The position numbers and the translations under genes are program-made. This document shows positions 5,817 through 8,084 of a DNA stretch of 8,084 bases, piece by piece. Every line of letters starts with the position of its first letter. Position 1 is the first letter of the stretch. The DNA comes from Eubacterium sp. Its GTDB lineage: Bacteria; Bacillota; Clostridia; Peptostreptococcales; Anaerovoracaceae. The notes beneath the pieces were generated by a model, which ran no database searches, had not been told where the DNA came from, and saw only the letters and a program-made list of their open reading frames with translations. Location of the stretch: the NCBI GenBank assembly GCA_017419895.1, contig JAFOKI010000274.1:1-8084 (forward strand), read 5' to 3'.

Positions 5817-6401
5817 CTAGGCACAAAGCCCCTTCAGCATCATCGGCAAAACCTGCTGAGAATACTGACACAGCGAGTAGTTCCCGCTTGAAAGACACCA
5901 GTCGTACATCATGCCGCGTTCAATGACAGCATAAGCCTTCATTATGTCGTTTACGCTTAAGTCACTTCTGAAGAAGCCGGTTTGCTGTCCTTCCGCCGCG
6001 ATCTGCCTGAGAAGCCGGAAATACGTCCGGTCTGGGTCGAGCATGTGTTTTTCACCCTTTGTCACGAGCTGAGCGGAAAAAAGCTGGACCAGGATCGAGA
6101 CCGGGACCGTGTTCTCGATCATCAGGAACAGTTCACGGTTCATGTAAATCAGTTTTTCGAGCGGATCCAGTGACGGGTCCAGAGTCTTCTGCAGCTCATC
6201 GTATTTCTCATCAAACAGGTATGAAAGCGAACCCATCAGAGCGTCTTTTGACTCGAAATAGTGGTAAAACGAGCCTTTGGAAGTATGGGAAGCTTCCACG
6301 ATATCGTCCACCGTCGTGTTGTCGTATCCATACTGGTAAAAAAGATTCCACGCTGCTGACACGATTCGGCTCTTGGTCTGGTTCTTCTGCTGTCTTTTCA
6401 T
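5817..6401 (-). CDS. TetR/AcrR-family transcriptional regulator
   Basis: The product is 194 aa, the usual family length. Residues 8-55 form the TetR_N DNA-binding domain: KSRIVSAAWNLFYQYGYDNTTVDDIVEASHTSKGSFYHYFESKDAL. The helix-turn-helix recognition part TSKGSFYHYFESKDAL is near consensus. The rest is the variable helical ligand-binding and dimerisation domain, whose inducer cannot be read from sequence. GGGAGG lies about 10 nt before the ATG. The gene is divergent from the sodium symporter at 6636 and lies upstream of the lipoprotein genes in the same direction. Family practice suggests control of its own gene and a neighbour, most simply the divergent symporter (inference). The frame at 5626-5898 that overlaps its 3' end is not considered real. 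Confidence 0.93.
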   Translation of the reverse strand: MKRQQKNQTKSRIVSAAWNLFYQYGYDNTTVDDIVEASHTSKGSFYHYFESKDALMGSLSYLFDEKYDELQKTLDPSLDPLEKLIYMNRELFLMIENTVPVSILVQLFSAQLVTKGEKHMLDPDRTYFRLLRQIAAEGQQTGFFRSDLSVNDIMKAYAVIERGMMYDWCLSSGNYSLCQYSQQVLPMMLKGLCA

Positions 6402-6530
6402 TGCTTGTGTTCCTCCCAGCTTCGTCTAGTGCAGGTATTTATTTAAGTACAATATCAAGTTATATTTCAGTCTAATACATATTTCTTGTATTTTCAACGG
6501 TTTAACAGAGATTTATCATGATTATTTCAC

Positions 6531-6554
6531 TATTTAGTCTATAATTTAGTCGAT
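6531..6554. repeat. Tandem 12-bp repeat in the tetR-symporter intergenic region
   Basis: TATTTAGTCTAT (6531-6542) is followed directly by AATTTAGTCGAT (6543-6554), matching at 10 of 12 positions. A related TATTTCAGTCTAA lies at 6463-6475. The region 6402-6635 is very AT-rich and serves two divergent genes. These iterated AGTC elements are candidate regulator sites, though TetR proteins normally bind inverted repeats. Confidence 0.3.
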
Positions 6555-6600
6555 ATTTCATCCATATCATTCAAGTGCTATTATATAGAAGTTAAAACAA

Positions 6601-6606
6601 TATAAT
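6601..6606 (+). promoter_or_regulatory. Possible -10 box for the symporter gene
   Basis: A perfect TATAAT lies 29 nt before the symporter ATG. No good -35 hexamer is found 16-18 nt upstream, so the promoter may need an activator. Alternatively TATTAT at 6579-6584, with TTTCAT at 6556-6561 and 17-nt spacing, may be the one used. Confidence 0.3.
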
Positions 6607-6635
6607 CGTTATTGGTTACCATAGGAGTTTTTGTT

Positions 6636-8084
6636 ATGAACGCGGAAATTATCGTATTTATTGGTTATTTCGTAATACTGTTCTTTGTCGCGATGGCGTT
6701 TTTCTTCAACGGCGGCAACCAGAACCAGGAAGACTACTTCCTCGGCGGCCGCTCGATGGGACCGTGGGTCGCGGCAATGTCAGCCCAGGCTTCCGACATG
6801 TCCGCATGGCTGCTCATGGGACTGCCTGGCTCGATCCTTGCATTCGGATTCGGACAGATCTGGATCGGCATCGGACTCGCGCTGGGAACGGCTCTCAACT
6901 GGATATTCTGTGCCAAGAGACTTAGAATGTTCTCAAAGGCTGCAGATGACTCCATCACCATCCCGCAGTACCTCACCAACAGGTTCGCAAGCCCCCACAA
7001 GACACTTCAGGTAATTTGCGCAGTCATATTCCTGATCGCTTTCACAGTGTACGTCGCATCGGCCTTTGTTGCCGGAACATCGGTGTTCACAACCCTTTTC
7101 CCCGGCATGAACGACCGCACCGCGATGATTATTTTCGCGCTCATAATCATAGGCTATACATTCCTCGGCGGATTCAAAGCAGTTTGCTGGACGGACTTCT
7201 TCCAGGGCATCCTGATGCTGATAGCGCTCCTTGCGATTCCCATCATCGTTATTGCAACTGTTGATCTTGACAAGTCGCTTCTCACGAAAGTTTATGAATA
7301 TACAGACGCTTCCGGCGCAGTCGTTGCCTGCGACTTCGGTTCCGGACTCTTCAACGCCAGCTGGAAAGATGTCCTCTCCGGTCTCGGCTGGGGTCTCGGT
7401 TATTTCGGAATGCCTCACATTATCGTAAGATTCATGTCCATCGAGAAACCGTCGATGGTCAAAAAATCGTCCATTATCGCGATCGTATGGGTAGTACTCG
7501 CGCTCGGAGCTGCAAGCCTTCTTGCTTACCAGGCAAGGATGATCGTCGGCGAAGAACTGTTGACACAGGGACTTCAGAAGACCGTATTCATCGCGATGGC
7601 AAGGAGATTCTTCCCGCCTGTCATCTCCGGACTGCTTCTCGCGGCTATCATGGCAGCCTCGGTATCAACGGCTGACTCACAGCTTCTAGTCGCGTCGAGT
7701 TCGTTCACATCTGACATGTATAAGCCGATCTTCAAGAAAAACGCGGGCGACAAGGAAGTTCTCTGGATGGGCCGTATCGCGGTTATCGTGATCGCGGTTA
7801 TTGCGTTCCTGATCGCTTCTTCGAAAGGCTCAGGCGCGCAGGCTATCATGAACCTTGTTGAAAACGCATGGGGAGTTTTCGGCGCAGCATTCGGACCCAC
7901 AATCCTGCTTTCACTTTTCTGGAGAAGGTTCAACTACACCGGGGCGTGTGCCGGCGTAGTGGTTGGCGCGGTAGTCGATATTCTCTGGCTCATGTTCTCG
8001 ACATCCGGTATCTATGAGATCATCCCGGGCTTCATACTCGGCGGTATCGCTGCGATAGTTGTAACACTCGCTACACCGGCTCCG
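6636..8084 (+). CDS. putP: Sodium:solute symporter, PutP type (Na+/proline), 3' end beyond window
   Basis: The frame is open from the ATG at 6636 (AGGAG at 6623-6627) to the window edge, 483 codons with no stop. PutP proteins are about 500 aa, so little is missing. The SSF-family protein imports proline with Na+ across the cytoplasmic membrane. The N-terminus follows E. coli PutP closely: YFLGGRSMGPWVAAMSAQAS (residues 34-53), then DMSAWLLMGLPGS, with D54 at the position of the Na+-binding D55. Further matches are FTVYVASAFVAG, YTFLGGFKAVCWTDFFQG, and the S344-T345 pair in AAIMAASVSTADSQLLVASS, equivalent to the Na2-site Ser340/Thr341. Many hydrophobic helices are evident, as expected for a 13-TM transporter. 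The SDMSAWLLMGLPG signature favours PutP over PanF or other SSF members, but proline specificity is inferred. It is divergent from the TetR gene. Confidence 0.9.
   Translation, partial: MNAEIIVFIGYFVILFFVAMAFFFNGGNQNQEDYFLGGRSMGPWVAAMSAQASDMSAWLLMGLPGSILAFGFGQIWIGIGLALGTALNWIFCAKRLRMFSKAADDSITIPQYLTNRFASPHKTLQVICAVIFLIAFTVYVASAFVAGTSVFTTLFPGMNDRTAMIIFALIIIGYTFLGGFKAVCWTDFFQGILMLIALLAIPIIVIATVDLDKSLLTKVYEYTDASGAVVACDFGSGLFNASWKDVLSGLGWGLGYFGMPHIIVRFMSIEKPSMVKKSSIIAIVWVVLALGAASLLAYQARMIVGEELLTQGLQKTVFIAMARRFFPPVISGLLLAAIMAASVSTADSQLLVASSSFTSDMYKPIFKKNAGDKEVLWMGRIAVIVIAVIAFLIASSKGSGAQAIMNLVENAWGVFGAAFGPTILLSLFWRRFNYTGACAGVVVGAVVDILWLMFSTSGIYEIIPGFILGGIAAIVVTLATPAP

Noticed and set aside
5626..5898. 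90-aa minus-strand frame spanning the tetR 3' end and the intergenic gap
   Set aside because: It starts inside tetR in another frame without a ribosome binding site, and the product is low-information. The stretch after the tetR stop could be part of a dispersed repeat, but that cannot be shown here.
6933..7418. 161-aa minus-strand frame and the plus-strand frame at 7016-7264
   Set aside because: Both lie inside the symporter gene, whose frame is continuous and matches PutP throughout.
1..8084. CRISPR array, tRNA, rRNA, insertion sequence or attachment site
   Set aside because: No regularly spaced repeats, cloverleaf-like sequences, transposase motifs or flanking duplications were found on either strand.

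Overview
The window reads as chromosome of a low-to-mid GC anaerobic Gram-positive bacterium, most likely a member of the Clostridia (Lachnospiraceae- or Anaerovoracaceae-like; this placement is an inference). The signs are strong AGGAGG-type ribosome binding sites, several small secreted proteins and lipoproteins of clostridial style, an oxygen-sensitive class III ribonucleotide reductase activase, and a PutP-type sodium symporter. No rRNA, tRNA, CRISPR array, insertion sequence or phage gene was seen.

Layout. Positions 1-534 (minus) hold the first 178 codons of a reverse transcriptase that runs off the left edge. It is missed by simple ORF calling because its stop lies outside the window. 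Positions 616-1359 (minus) encode an exported protein with a lysine-rich fibronectin-III-like domain followed by a DUF4854-like domain. A short divergent promoter region leads to nrdG (1459-1965, plus). Next is thrS (2086-3897, plus), with a good sigma-A promoter in front and a strong, probably bidirectional, terminator behind. This ThrRS has a complete editing site and zinc site but no N-terminal TGS domain.

Positions 5591-4020 (minus) form a convergent lipoprotein block. An intact 206-aa lipoprotein gene (5591-4971) is followed after 30 nt by an 83-aa lipoprotein ORF (4940-4689) and a 206-aa ORF (4640-4020). The last two lie in the same frame, separated by one TAA and about 50 nt. The second has no visible ribosome binding site and no signal peptide. 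They look like two halves of one broken lipoprotein gene. A TetR-family regulator (6401-5817, minus) is divergent from a PutP-type sodium:solute symporter (6636-8084, plus) that runs off the right edge.

How the genes relate. nrdG and thrS are unrelated housekeeping genes that happen to be adjacent. The TetR gene could control the divergent symporter, the lipoprotein genes downstream of it, or itself; the sequence does not decide. The items most worth a second look are the partial reverse transcriptase, the split lipoprotein gene, the TGS-less ThrRS without a T-box leader, and an imperfect palindrome overlapping a -10-like box upstream of the lipoprotein operon.
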